A DNA stretch of 64,000 bases, from contig DWWT01000065.1 of NCBI GenBank assembly GCA_019119575.1, forward strand, positions 1 through 64,000, read 5' to 3'. Below the pieces are notes generated by a model. The model worked only from the letters and a program-made list of their open reading frames with translations, did no database searches and was not told where the DNA came from. This stretch comes from Candidatus Enterocloster excrementipullorum (GTDB lineage Bacteria; Bacillota; Clostridia; Lachnospirales; Lachnospiraceae). Below, one piece after another: positions 35,167 through 43,715 of this stretch (the first letter of the stretch is position 1; every line of letters begins with the position of its first letter). The position numbers and the translations under genes were made by a program.

Positions 35167-35601
35167 TTATGCGCCCTGTGGGTTCCAGGTCAACGTATAT
35201 TCCGCGTGCCCCGTGGCCTCGTCCATCCCTTCCGCTGTGATGGTGAGTCCTTCCCGCAGATAAAATTCCAGGGCCCGCCGGTTTTCTTTGTAAACGCTGA
35301 GGGAGAAGGACGGATACCGTTTTTTGATAAAATCCAGAAGCTTTTTGCCGATTCCCGTACAGCGGAAGGCCCTATCCACGAAAATTCCTGCCAGATAATT
35401 GCCCTGCATGCCGGCAAAGCCCTTGATGAGCCCTTCCTCCTCCCAGACGAATACGTCTGCCTGGGAGAGAAGGCTCTGCACCTCCTGCGCGCAGGATTCC
35501 CAGTAGCTTCCCGGAATAAAGCAGTGGGCCTGCTTGTTTCCATTCAGCCATATGTCCATAATGCGGTTTGTGTCATTGGGCGGAAAATAGATTCGAATCA
35601 T
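35167..35601 (-). CDS. GNAT family N-acetyltransferase
   Basis: A 144-residue acetyltransferase resembling E. coli YjaB in order of motifs: IRIYFPPNDTNRIMDIWLNGN at the start, then IFVDRAFRCTGIGKKLLDFI (acetyl-CoA loop, about 73-92) and SVYKENRRALEFYLREGL. It lies 92 nt before the ABC exporter genes in the opposite sense of the upstream region, so it may not share their transcript. Substrate unknown. Confidence 0.85.
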   Translation of the reverse strand: MIRIYFPPNDTNRIMDIWLNGNKQAHCFIPGSYWESCAQEVQSLLSQADVFVWEEEGLIKGFAGMQGNYLAGIFVDRAFRCTGIGKKLLDFIKKRYPSFSLSVYKENRRALEFYLREGLTITAEGMDEATGHAEYTLTWNPQGA

Positions 35602-35646
35602 TGTGTGTTCTCCTAAATACGATTATTTCGGCTCCGAAAGCGTCTG

Positions 35647-35678
35647 AAAAAAGTGGCCGCGCAGAGGAGCGGGGCCAC
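35647..35678 (-). terminator. Orphan minus-strand terminator
   Basis: On the minus strand GTGGCC and GGCCAC (35673-35678 and 35653-35658) form a stem followed by six T. No minus-strand gene lies upstream of it. It may end an antisense or small RNA, or be left from a lost gene. Confidence 0.5.
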
Positions 35679-35758
35679 CTTGTACACGAATGGTACAGAT
35701 ACAGTATAGCATACATTTCAACAGACATACCAGAGAAATATTTTGTTCAAAATTGCCT

Positions 35759-35787
35759 TTGAAAATTTTTTGAAATTTCAATATAAT
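35759..35787 (+). promoter_or_regulatory. Promoter of small conserved gene
   Basis: TTGAAA (35759-35764) and TATAAT (35782-35787) are separated by 17 nt in a very AT-rich setting. Confidence 0.65.
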
Positions 35788-35909
35788 GTAAATACAACGT
35801 GTGGCTTTCAAGCGTAATTCCAGTTGCGCTTGGAACTGCACGTTTATTTGTTTGAAAATAGCGGCTGATGTGTACGGCTGCCAAACATATGGAAAGAGAG
35901 GAAAAAGGA

Positions 35910-36149
35910 ATGAAACGGATCAAAGCAGCCTGCATTTGCCAGACACTTCATTTTATGCTAAAGGAGGACATCGGGCACGATTACGCGGTAAGCCTGGTAA
36001 AGCAGGAGGTAGAAATGTATAAAAAGGGTCTGGACCGCCACCATACCAAGTACAAGATTTTGGACGAGACCCAGCAGCCGGACGGCTCCATTATGATTAA
36101 GATCGTTAAGCAGTATAACCAGAGCCCTGTGGGAGATTATCTGGATTAG
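35910..36149 (+). CDS. Small conserved hypothetical protein
   Basis: 79 residues, soluble, with a two-part look: a helical first half (TLHFMLKEDIGHDYAVSLVK, then QEVEMYKKGLDRHHTKY) and a beta-hairpin-like second half (KILDETQQPDGSIMIKIVKQYN). I recall similar short proteins in Lachnospiraceae but know no function. AGAGGAAAAAGGA precedes the ATG at 35910. It is followed 30 nt later by the DUF2798-like gene. Confidence 0.55.
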   Translation: MKRIKAACICQTLHFMLKEDIGHDYAVSLVKQEVEMYKKGLDRHHTKYKILDETQQPDGSIMIKIVKQYNQSPVGDYLD

Positions 36150-36179
36150 AGCGTGCTGGCACATTACACGGAGGATGAG

Positions 36180-36533
36180 ATGCCAAAAAACAAGAAGCAG
36201 GGGATTATTTTCGGGGGTATCATGTCCTATGCCATGGCCTATGGCATGGAGATCTACAATGTGGCCATTAAGGAGGGGGTAAATTTATCCGCCGGCGGTC
36301 TCAGCAATATGACAAATATCATATTCTGGGAGGCGTTGAAGGAAGCCGCCTATATGGGGATTCTGGTGTTTATTTTTTCCAGCCTGTGGGGAAACCGTCT
36401 GGGAGCTGCGTTTGCCGAAAGGCACTGCGACCCGGCCCGGGATAACCCGTACATATGCCGGCTTCTGCGGCAGGCAGCGCCCTTCAGCCACTGGCTGTTC
36501 GGAAAACTGTTTCCGCAGCCGGAGCGTGTCTGA
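36180..36533 (+). CDS. DUF2798-like membrane protein, probably internally shortened
   Basis: 117 residues. The beginning (MPKNKKQGIIFGGIMSYAMAYGMEIYN) and the segment FWEALKEAAYMGILVFIFSSLWGNRLG follow DUF2798 proteins, which normally have four membrane helices and about 160 residues. Here the third helix is absent: after CDPARDNPYICRLLRQAAP the chain jumps to FSHWLFGKLFPQ, which looks like the normal C-terminus. An in-frame deletion is the simplest reading. GGAGG at 36169-36173 supports the start. Function of the family is unknown. Confidence 0.6.
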   Translation: MPKNKKQGIIFGGIMSYAMAYGMEIYNVAIKEGVNLSAGGLSNMTNIIFWEALKEAAYMGILVFIFSSLWGNRLGAAFAERHCDPARDNPYICRLLRQAAPFSHWLFGKLFPQPERV

Positions 36534-36577
36534 GCAGGGGACAGCCGCTGCGGAAAGAATCGGCAAAAAAGCGGCAG

Positions 36578-36937
36578 TCAATGGGCAAAGCATTCTTTTG
36601 CGCACGCCATAAAAGTTTTGAGCGCAGGATTGCCCTGGAGCGATTTGTAATAGACGCCGAATGACACAGGGGCCGCGTCGGCCACGGGAATTCGGGCAAT
36701 CAGGGGAATATCCGGGACAAGAAAATCCGGAAGAACCGAGATTCCATATCCCGCCGCGATGAGAACCGTGATGGCTTCAGCGGACTCACAAAAATAGAAT
36801 TCGGACGGGGGCCGTCCGCCCATCAGCTGCCCCTGAAGCTGGGAGATGGACGGGTGGGATGACAGGATAGGAGCAAACAGAACAAGGCGTTCTTCTTTGA
36901 GGCGGTCGAGACAGACCGCCTTTTCTGATGCGATCGG
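36578..36937 (-). pseudogene. LysR-type regulator, 3' fragment
   Basis: The frame runs from about 36937 to 36578 and encodes only the second half of a LysR effector-binding domain (LKEERLVLFAPILSSHPS, then ESAEAITVLIAAGYGISVLPDF and VSFGVYYK). The helix-turn-helix and first half of the effector domain are gone, and no start codon with a ribosome binding site exists. The break coincides with the truncated 5' end of the ABC gene on the other strand. Confidence 0.8.
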
Positions 36938-37996
36938 ATGGCGGCGGGCGCTGTCTTTGCCTTAAACGGGTATCTGGGGCTGACTCTGGGGACCCTGGTG
37001 TCCTTCCTCACGCTGAATAAAAATTCCACCCAGCCGGTCAGCCAGATCAGCCAGCAGATGAACAGCATTGCCATGGCCATGGCGGGCGCCAGGCGGATTT
37101 TTGATCTGATGGATGAAGAATCGGAAACAGACAGCGGCTATGTGGAGCTGGTAAATGCAGAGGAAAATCCGGACGGGAGTCTGTGCGAAACCAGCGAGCG
37201 CACCGGGCTTTGGGCCTGGAAGCATCCCCATAAGGCGGACGGCACGGTCACCTATCAGAGGCTGGAGGGGAGCATTACCTTTCACGATGTGGATTTTGGA
37301 TACGAGGAGGGGAAAATTGTCCTGCACAACATCGAGCTGTATGCCGCGCCGGGTCAGAAGATAGCCTTTGTGGGCAGCACCGGAGCGGGCAAAACCACCA
37401 TTACCAATCTGATCAACCGCTTTTATGACATTGCGGACGGGAAAATCCGATATGACGGGATCAACATCAATAAGATCAAAAAGGGCGACCTGCGCCGCAG
37501 CTTGGGCATGGTGCTTCAGGACACCCATCTGTTCACCGGAACGGTGATGGAAAATATCCGCTACGGCCGGCAGGACGCCTCGGATGAGGCGTGCATCGCG
37601 GCGGCGAAGCTGGCCAATGCGGATGGGTTTATCCGCCGCCTTCCCGACGGGTACCAGACGGTGCTCACCGGAGACGGGGGGAATTTGAGCCAGGGCCAGA
37701 GACAGCTTCTCGCCATTGCCAGGGCGGCCGCGGCGGATCCGCCGGTTCTGATTTTGGACGAGGCCACATCCTCCATCGATACCCGGACCGAGGCCCTGGT
37801 ACAGCAGGGCATGGACAGCCTGATGGAAGGGCGCACCACCTTTGTCATCGCTCACCGGCTGTCCACGGTCAAAAATTCGGACTGTATTATGGTTCTGGAG
37901 CAGGGCCGCATCATTGAACGGGGAAGCCATGATCAGCTGATAGCCAAAAAAGGCAGGTATTATCAGCTTTATACCGGAAATGCAATCGGCGCCTGA
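36938..37996 (+). pseudogene. ABC exporter half-transporter, 5'-truncated
   Basis: 352 codons remain of a gene that should have about 600. The frame begins in the last membrane helices (AVFALNGYLGLTLGTLVSFL) and keeps a complete ATPase domain: Walker A GSTGAGKTT, signature LSQGQRQLL, Walker B LILDEATSSID and the IAHRLST switch. Roughly the first 250 residues and the ribosome binding site are missing. The broken end meets the broken end of the LysR gene, as expected if one deletion removed the 5' parts of two divergent genes and all between them. A soluble ATPase fragment might still be made, but no export is possible. Confidence 0.82.
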
Positions 37997-38003
37997 TTGG
38001 ACG

Positions 38004-38071
38004 GATTGACGCGCTCTGCTTCTGTACCCTAATTTGGCAGATTGACGCATTCTGCTTCCGTATCCTATAAT
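38004..38071 (+). promoter_or_regulatory. Duplicated promoter segment before nimA-like gene
   Basis: A 29-bp unit, gattgacgc...ctgctt.gta.cct, occurs at 38004-38032 and 38040-38068 (period 36). The second copy is a full promoter: TTGACG (38042-38047), 18-nt spacer, TATAAT (38066-38071). The first keeps the -35 but has TAATTT at the matching -10. Confidence 0.65.
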
Positions 38072-38118
38072 GAGATGTGGAAACAGGGAGATACAAACAG
38101 GATGGAGGCGAAGGAAAA

Positions 38119-38586
38119 ATGAGACGAGCGGACAGAGAGATACGGGAGTTTGACCGGATGCTTACTGTTGCAGATGCCTGCGACTGCTGCCGTCTGGGGC
38201 TGCTTGACGATGCCGGTGCGTACATTGTGCCATTGAATTTCGGATATGAGGCGGAGGGGGAGAAGCTTACGCTCTACTTCCACGGCGCGGGCCAGGGAAA
38301 AAAGATAGACCTAATCCGGGAACAGAAAAGCGCATCCTTTGAGATGGATACCCGGCACGCGCTGGTGGAGGGGGAGACGGCCTGCGCATATTCCTACCGG
38401 TACCAGAGCGTGATGGGAAGAGGACGGATCCGGCTCATCGAGGAATATGAGGAAAAAGTGCACGGCCTGCAGGCGATCATGGCTCATTATTCCCGGGACA
38501 GGGAGTTCGCGTTCGGGGAAGAGGCGGTGAACCGGACCGCAGTCATCAAACTGGAAGTGGAGGCGTGGAGCTGCAAGGAGCATTAG
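38119..38586 (+). CDS. NimA-like pyridoxamine 5'-phosphate oxidase family flavoprotein
   Basis: A 155-residue split-barrel FMN-binding protein. The motif GLLDDAGAYIVPLNFGYE (about 31-48), LYFHGAGQGKKIDLI and YRYQSVMGRGRIRLI follow the NimA group, which includes nitroimidazole reductases that confer metronidazole resistance as well as many anaerobe proteins of unknown role. GGAGGCGAAGGA precedes the ATG at 38119. The nearby duplicated promoter could raise its expression. Whether it reduces nitroimidazoles cannot be told from sequence. Confidence 0.82.
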   Translation: MRRADREIREFDRMLTVADACDCCRLGLLDDAGAYIVPLNFGYEAEGEKLTLYFHGAGQGKKIDLIREQKSASFEMDTRHALVEGETACAYSYRYQSVMGRGRIRLIEEYEEKVHGLQAIMAHYSRDREFAFGEEAVNRTAVIKLEVEAWSCKEH

Positions 38587-38761
38587 ATGCAGCGGATTTT
38601 TTCGCGATCCTTACGGGATTCTTAGATATCCTTACTCTTTTCGGAATGCTCTTTTCATTGAATTTCTTTTAAGGTAAACTGGATTTAGATGGAATGGGCG
38701 GATGCTCCGTATCCCTTGTGAAAGGGAAAATCGTCATATATGTTCGGAAGGGGGAAGGAGA

Positions 38762-39883
38762 ATGAGAAAAAATGGAATGAAAAAGGCGGCGGCATTGACA
38801 CTGGCGGCAGTGCTGCCCCTGGGACTGTGCGCCTGCGGGAGCGAGGCGGCTTCCCAGACGGCCACGGCCCTGAACGGGGCGGGAATTGCGCCATGCAGCC
38901 TGTCCCAGGGAGAGAAGGACGTGCTGGAAGCCTTTGGAATGTTTGGGCGGTCGAAACTCATTGCCTTTTGCGGGCCTGAGGGAGCGTCCGGCCTGACAGT
39001 ACATGTGTACCGCCTGGGCGCGGACGGGGCGTGGGAAGAGACCGGCGGAGGAAGCATTGGCCTGGGACAGGGAGGCGTCAGCCAGGGACAGAGCGGCGAA
39101 GCCGGCGCGGCAGGGAATGTATCCGAAGGGGCGCTGGAAGGCACATTTGCTCTGGAGCTTGGGAAGGATTACACGGTGTCTTTTCGCATAAACAGTCAGG
39201 GGACTGCCTCCTATGAGACGGAACCCATTTTCCTGGAAAAAGAGATTGTGGGAAGCGCGGTGGGGTTCCTGGAAGAATTCCGGGAGATGGAGCTGGATGA
39301 AGAGGCCCCTGTGGCAGTCATGGCCTATGACAGCGGAACACGGATGCGGAGCTTTTCCACGGAGGATTACTTTGAACCCTCAAAATTTGAAGGGATCGAT
39401 TTGGTGCAGGCAGTGACGTTGGAATTTACCAGTGGGGAAACGGCCGGAGAGCAGCCGGCGCCGGCCGCCGCCGGCGTGACCGTCATGCGGGAGGCAGACG
39501 CCGGCACTCTGGAGGAAATGGCTCTCTATGAGTCAAGCGCGTTCTTCTGGGGGGAGGAAGAATGGGAGCTTCAGCTCTGGGCTCAGGAGGACATGGTGAT
39601 TGACGGGGAACTCGCTCTGGATGACAACTGCCGCTTCGTAATCCGGGCGGTGCAGGGCGATGGAGCCTACACGCTGTTTGACGACCGGGTGCAGCTCGGC
39701 ATACCTGCCGGGGAGGCGTGGATGGACACGGAAAACCGGCTTCATATTGTGATACGGGATGTGCGCAGCGCAAGGTACGCGGTCACGGATTTCATGTTTG
39801 ACGGAGAGGCGGATGCCTTTGCGGGTGAGGCCGTAATGGACTGGAACGGAATCAATTACGGGTGGCATGTGGGGGCTGTGTAA
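38762..39883 (+). CDS. Lipoprotein, first of four
   Basis: A 373-residue secreted lipoprotein with a basic start (MRKNGMKK), hydrophobic core and lipobox LCAC (Cys near 25). The mature part is acidic and probably beta-rich, with a low-complexity Gly/Gln/Ser linker (about 98-122). No domain is recognised. GGAAGGGGGAAGGAG precedes the ATG at 38762. The next lipoprotein starts 12 nt after this stop. Confidence 0.65.
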   Translation: MRKNGMKKAAALTLAAVLPLGLCACGSEAASQTATALNGAGIAPCSLSQGEKDVLEAFGMFGRSKLIAFCGPEGASGLTVHVYRLGADGAWEETGGGSIGLGQGGVSQGQSGEAGAAGNVSEGALEGTFALELGKDYTVSFRINSQGTASYETEPIFLEKEIVGSAVGFLEEFREMELDEEAPVAVMAYDSGTRMRSFSTEDYFEPSKFEGIDLVQAVTLEFTSGETAGEQPAPAAAGVTVMREADAGTLEEMALYESSAFFWGEEEWELQLWAQEDMVIDGELALDDNCRFVIRAVQGDGAYTLFDDRVQLGIPAGEAWMDTENRLHIVIRDVRSARYAVTDFMFDGEADAFAGEAVMDWNGINYGWHVGAV

Positions 39884-39895
39884 AGGAGAGAGCGC

Positions 39896-41422
39896 ATGAA
39901 AAAGCAGGAAAATTGGGGGAGAAGAGCAACTGTCTGGATGGCTGCATGGAGCCTTTTGGTGACCGGCTGCGGGGCTTCGGAAAGCCCTGCACAGGCGGAT
40001 GGAACCGGCGGGGGAACGGGCAGGGAAGCACCGATCCGGGCGGAGAGCACCATGGACACCGTGCATTCTGTCCAGGAGGAAGCGGCAGCTCCGACGGACC
40101 GGGAGGGGAACGCACATCCTGCGGAATCCGGCGGGGAACAGACGGAAGGGTTTTTGGCTATGGCGGACGCTTTTGTCCAGGAAAAAATTCAGGCAGTCTC
40201 CCTGAAAGAGCTGCCAGAGAAGGCGGGGGAAGAGGGAATTGTCAGCCTGGGAAAGTCCCCGGAAGGGCTGTTTGAAATGTACGGCTACTATGCCCCGGAG
40301 GGACGGTATGAAGGAATCCTTCTGCGGGATTTATTTGGAAATACCTCGTATTTTTCGGACATTGCCTATACGTCCCGAGAACTTGTCCCGCCGCGCATGC
40401 TGTGGGATCCTGAAGAGGATATTCTGCTGGTGTCCTTTCACACGCACACGGAAAACGGAGAGTCAGCGGACGATCTCTGGGCCTTTATGCGATGGGAAAC
40501 CGGGCACCTGGAGGCAGTCCCCTTTGACCGGGAGGAATGCCAAAAGCGCCTGGGGGAACGCCTGTCCTATGAGGTAAAGAAAGAGGAAAACACCGTGACC
40601 TTTTTTGACCAGGGAAGCACTGCGGGAACCTTCTCCCTGGAAGGGTTTGACGGAGGTCAGATCGCGGAAGCGGACTATATGGGCCGTCTCACCTTTCTGG
40701 CGGGGGTCAGCACCTTTATGGAGTTTGTTCCGGGCCTTTCAGCGGAGGGGATGTCCGGATTCTGGTATCCGGAGAAGGGATCCCTTCTGGCCCAGATATC
40801 CGCAGAGCGGACAGGGGAATCCGGAAATGAAACCGTGGATTTTACAATCGAAGCGATAGAGGGAACAGAGACGGAAAGTGATGATCCGAACGAAGGAGAA
40901 CCCGGCAGCCAAAGCCGGGACGGGGCGTTTTCATTTGCAGATCTGGACGGTTTATCCTTTTGCTTTTCCGGCGGCGCGGGATCCTGGGACACGACGTTTT
41001 CCATTCGTCCGGACGGAAGCTTTTCCGGAGAATATATAGACAGCGATATGGGAAACCGGGACACAGCGTATCCCGGCGGGACCGTGTACCAGTGCCGGTT
41101 TGAGGGACAGCTTTCCTCGCCGGTTCGGGTGAATGATTACACGTATCGGGTGGAAATTCGGAATATGGAGTATGAGAAGGAGGAAGGTACGGAGGAGATT
41201 CAAAATGGCGTGCGGTATGAATACACCGCAGCCGCCGGCCTGGAATCCACAGAAAGCCTGCTCATCTACCTTCCGGGGGCGCCCTGGGATGCGCTGCCGC
41301 AGAGGTTTCAGGTATGGGCGGCATATGAAGGATTTTCAAAAGAAGCGGGAAGCATTCTGCCCTCCTACGGCCTGTACAATGAGGCGCGGGGGCATGGGTT
41401 TTTAAGCGCGCCGGTCAGCTGA
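39896..41422 (+). CDS. Lipoprotein, second of four
   Basis: A 508-residue lipoprotein with lipobox LVTGC (Cys near residue 25), then a Gly/Glu-rich linker. Between about 85 and 310 lies an all-beta or mixed domain (YAPEGRYEGILLRDLFGN and similar). The C-terminal domain (from 340) begins DLDGLSFCFSGGAGSWDTTF and is beta-rich with aromatic residues, suggesting a ligand-binding sandwich, though I cannot name the family. AAAGGAGAG sits directly upstream. Confidence 0.65.
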   Translation: MKKQENWGRRATVWMAAWSLLVTGCGASESPAQADGTGGGTGREAPIRAESTMDTVHSVQEEAAAPTDREGNAHPAESGGEQTEGFLAMADAFVQEKIQAVSLKELPEKAGEEGIVSLGKSPEGLFEMYGYYAPEGRYEGILLRDLFGNTSYFSDIAYTSRELVPPRMLWDPEEDILLVSFHTHTENGESADDLWAFMRWETGHLEAVPFDREECQKRLGERLSYEVKKEENTVTFFDQGSTAGTFSLEGFDGGQIAEADYMGRLTFLAGVSTFMEFVPGLSAEGMSGFWYPEKGSLLAQISAERTGESGNETVDFTIEAIEGTETESDDPNEGEPGSQSRDGAFSFADLDGLSFCFSGGAGSWDTTFSIRPDGSFSGEYIDSDMGNRDTAYPGGTVYQCRFEGQLSSPVRVNDYTYRVEIRNMEYEKEEGTEEIQNGVRYEYTAAAGLESTESLLIYLPGAPWDALPQRFQVWAAYEGFSKEAGSILPSYGLYNEARGHGFLSAPVS

Positions 41423-41445
41423 ATGCTGGGAAAGGAGAATGCACT

Positions 41446-41979
41446 ATGGGTGAGAAAAATGCGCTGCGCCGGGTGGTTTTGCTGGCGCTTGGATTGCTTT
41501 TGACGGCTGCCGTGCTTTTTGGATGCGGAAGGGATGAGAATCAAGAAGCCCTGAAGAAAATCAGCTGCGAACTGAGCCTGGATCTTCCGGATGGAGAACT
41601 TTTGACGGCGGAGGACAGTCACGGCGGATTTCATGGGGACGGTCTCTTCTTTGCCGCTGTGCGGTTTGCGGACGGAACGATGGAGGAAAGGCTGAAGGCG
41701 GATGGGCACTGGCAGGCATTTCCTGCGAATGAGACGGTACAGGCCCTTCTCTGCGGCTATGAATTTACGGATGGAAGATACGGCCCGTATCTGACGGATG
41801 GGGATGGAACCCCTCTGATACCGGCGGTTGAAAACGGATACTACTGGCTGCGTGACCGGCAGATCATAGACGGGCAGGCGTCCGGCGCGGATATCCTGCA
41901 CCGCGGATCCTTCAACTTTACCATAGGAGTTTATGACTCGGATACGGGCATATTATACTGCTGCAAAATGGATACCTGA
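41446..41979 (+). CDS. Lipoprotein, third of four
   Basis: A 177-residue lipoprotein: MGEKNALRRVVLLALGLLL, lipobox LFGC (Cys near 27), then one domain with DGLFFAAVRFADGTMEERL and GYYWLRDRQ. The alternating pattern suggests a small beta protein. AAAGGAGAA lies 9 nt before the ATG and 23 nt after the previous stop, so it is part of the same transcript. No family is recognised. Confidence 0.6.
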   Translation: MGEKNALRRVVLLALGLLLTAAVLFGCGRDENQEALKKISCELSLDLPDGELLTAEDSHGGFHGDGLFFAAVRFADGTMEERLKADGHWQAFPANETVQALLCGYEFTDGRYGPYLTDGDGTPLIPAVENGYYWLRDRQIIDGQASGADILHRGSFNFTIGVYDSDTGILYCCKMDT

Positions 41980-42068
41980 CGGCCTTCATTTCGTGCGGCG
42001 GGACATGTGCCCGGACTGCGGGCGGGAATCGCGCGGCATATAGGAAAAAACAGGGGAGGTATGTGGAT

Positions 42069-43076
42069 ATGAAAAAATGGAGATTTACCGGTATACTCCT
42101 GGCAGCCGGACTGTGCCTGGCGTCCTGCGGGGCAGAAGGGCCGGACGGCATGGCAGCAGCCGGAAACAGCCAAGCCTCTCAAACAGCCGCAGATGCGCCT
42201 CAGGCAGCAAAAAACAACCAGGCATTTTCATTCCCGTGTGTAACGGTTGTTTCCGGGGAAGAGACGTTTATTCCCATAGAACATATCAATTACACAGAAT
42301 CCATTACGCTGGACGGGGAGGGAAAGGAGCAGACAATAAGCGATTACAGCGGTTATCTTCAGCCCGGGGATATTGCGGGTGTGCCGATGGTGCCCTACCA
42401 GCCGGGGATCGCCATACGGACAGAGGAAGAGCCTCTGTCCTGCGCATATGAACGGTTTACCTTGAACGGCACAAGCCTGGGAGAGAGAACCGCGGCGGAT
42501 GGGCTGGAGAATATTGTGCTTCCGGAGCCGGAGGAAGACTATCTGGTGGAGCTTCGTGTCTCCTTTGGAGAAGAGGGAAGATCGGCCGGATACCAGTATT
42601 TTTTTCGGGTGACGGATCAGGAACCCACGCCAGCCCTGGAAATTACCAGCGGATCCGGGACGGAAAAAACAATGATCGCTGCTGCCAAGGGAGCAGGCGC
42701 TTTCCCGGCGCTCACTATGGAGGAAAACGTCCGCTATCTGCCCCTGGGAAGCCGCCTGGAGCTTGCGTTCCCAGAAGATATCCGCCTGGAAGAAATTACA
42801 GTGTATGACATGGTGCTTACGGATTCCAGAGAAAATTTTCTGGAGAACACGGATGGCTTGGGAAAGGGGACGAAGCTGCAGCCGGAAGCCCCTGTCCTTT
42901 ATCTGGACGAGAACGGGAAGGCCATGGAGCGGGGATATCCGAAAAATGACCGGACAGGCGGTGTGCTGCGGGGATTCCTCTTTCAGTGCCGTTTTGCGGA
43001 CGGGAGGGAGGAGGTCTACAGCGCCGCCGTGCGGACGGACGCGGACTTTGGGACGGGGACAGAAAGTTCCGTTTGA
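42069..43076 (+). CDS. Lipoprotein, fourth of four
   Basis: A 335-residue lipoprotein with lipobox LASC (Cys near 20) and a Gln/Ala/Ser linker. The mature region resembles a two-domain beta protein: LSCAYERFTLNGTSLGERT, then VRYLPLGSRLELAFPEDI, and a C-terminal FLFQCRFADGREEVYSAAVR. The ATG at 42069 is 9 nt after GGAGG (42055-42059). An in-frame GTG at 42063 is less likely. It shares no clear sequence with the other three beyond export signal and style. Confidence 0.6.
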   Translation: MKKWRFTGILLAAGLCLASCGAEGPDGMAAAGNSQASQTAADAPQAAKNNQAFSFPCVTVVSGEETFIPIEHINYTESITLDGEGKEQTISDYSGYLQPGDIAGVPMVPYQPGIAIRTEEEPLSCAYERFTLNGTSLGERTAADGLENIVLPEPEEDYLVELRVSFGEEGRSAGYQYFFRVTDQEPTPALEITSGSGTEKTMIAAAKGAGAFPALTMEENVRYLPLGSRLELAFPEDIRLEEITVYDMVLTDSRENFLENTDGLGKGTKLQPEAPVLYLDENGKAMERGYPKNDRTGGVLRGFLFQCRFADGREEVYSAAVRTDADFGTGTESSV

Positions 43077-43128
43077 CGGGCATATCTTTTTGAATCGTGT
43101 TATACTTACTTTTGAAGGAGGAACATTG

Positions 43129-43626
43129 ATGGAATATAAAATCATTGAAAAACCTGCATTTACATTTGCAGGTGTCAGCAAACGCGTGCCGCTGCAATTT
43201 GAGGGAGTAAATAATGCAATTTTGAAACTGGCGCAGAGTATAACGCAGGAGCAAAAAGAAGAAATGAAGCGGCTGCAAAATATGGAGCCATATGAGATGG
43301 TAAATGTTTCCTATGAATCAGATACAAACTTTCTCAAAGAAGCCGGAGAACTGACGCATCTGATCGGCGTTTTAACAACCGAAAGCAATATCAGCAATAA
43401 TCTGGATACATTTTCCGTTAAGGCACATACATGGGCGGTCTTTCCGAACGAGGGAATATTTCCGTTTACTTTGCAGGATACAATGGCAAGAATTTATTCC
43501 GAATGGTTTGCGGCCTTAGATTATGAACTGGCAGAGCCATTCTCTTTTTCATTTACGAAAATGTACGAAGAAAAAGCGAACTATGCATACAGTGAAATCT
43601 GGATCCCGGTAATAAAAAAGCAATAA
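43129..43626 (+). CDS. Free-standing AraC-type effector-binding domain protein
   Basis: A 165-residue protein consisting of the GyrI-like/AraC-effector domain alone. MEYKIIEKPAFTFAGVSKRV opens it, followed by a helix, AHTWAVFPNEG and a C-terminal YAYSEIWIPVIKK strand, all typical of the family. AAGGAGG at 43115-43121 lies 7 nt before the ATG. Such single-domain proteins bind small molecules, and some work beside efflux or AraC proteins, none of which is adjacent. It lies 52 nt after the lipoprotein cluster. Confidence 0.78.
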   Translation: MEYKIIEKPAFTFAGVSKRVPLQFEGVNNAILKLAQSITQEQKEEMKRLQNMEPYEMVNVSYESDTNFLKEAGELTHLIGVLTTESNISNNLDTFSVKAHTWAVFPNEGIFPFTLQDTMARIYSEWFAALDYELAEPFSFSFTKMYEEKANYAYSEIWIPVIKKQ

Positions 43627-43715
43627 ACGATTTCGCATGTTCGGTAAAAGGCTGCCCGGTAAAAGCTGCTTGGAACGCTTCTGACAGAGCGCCAAAGAGA
43701 CACAGGAGACACATC

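Larger units (their letters stand above)
35602..35909. other. Intergenic region with promoter, leader hairpin and an orphan terminator
   Basis: No gene is supported here. It contains a minus-strand terminator-like hairpin (35647-35678), a plus-strand promoter (35759-35787) and a roughly 120-nt leader with a CAAGCG/CGCTTG hairpin (35809-35832) before the next gene. Confidence 0.5.
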
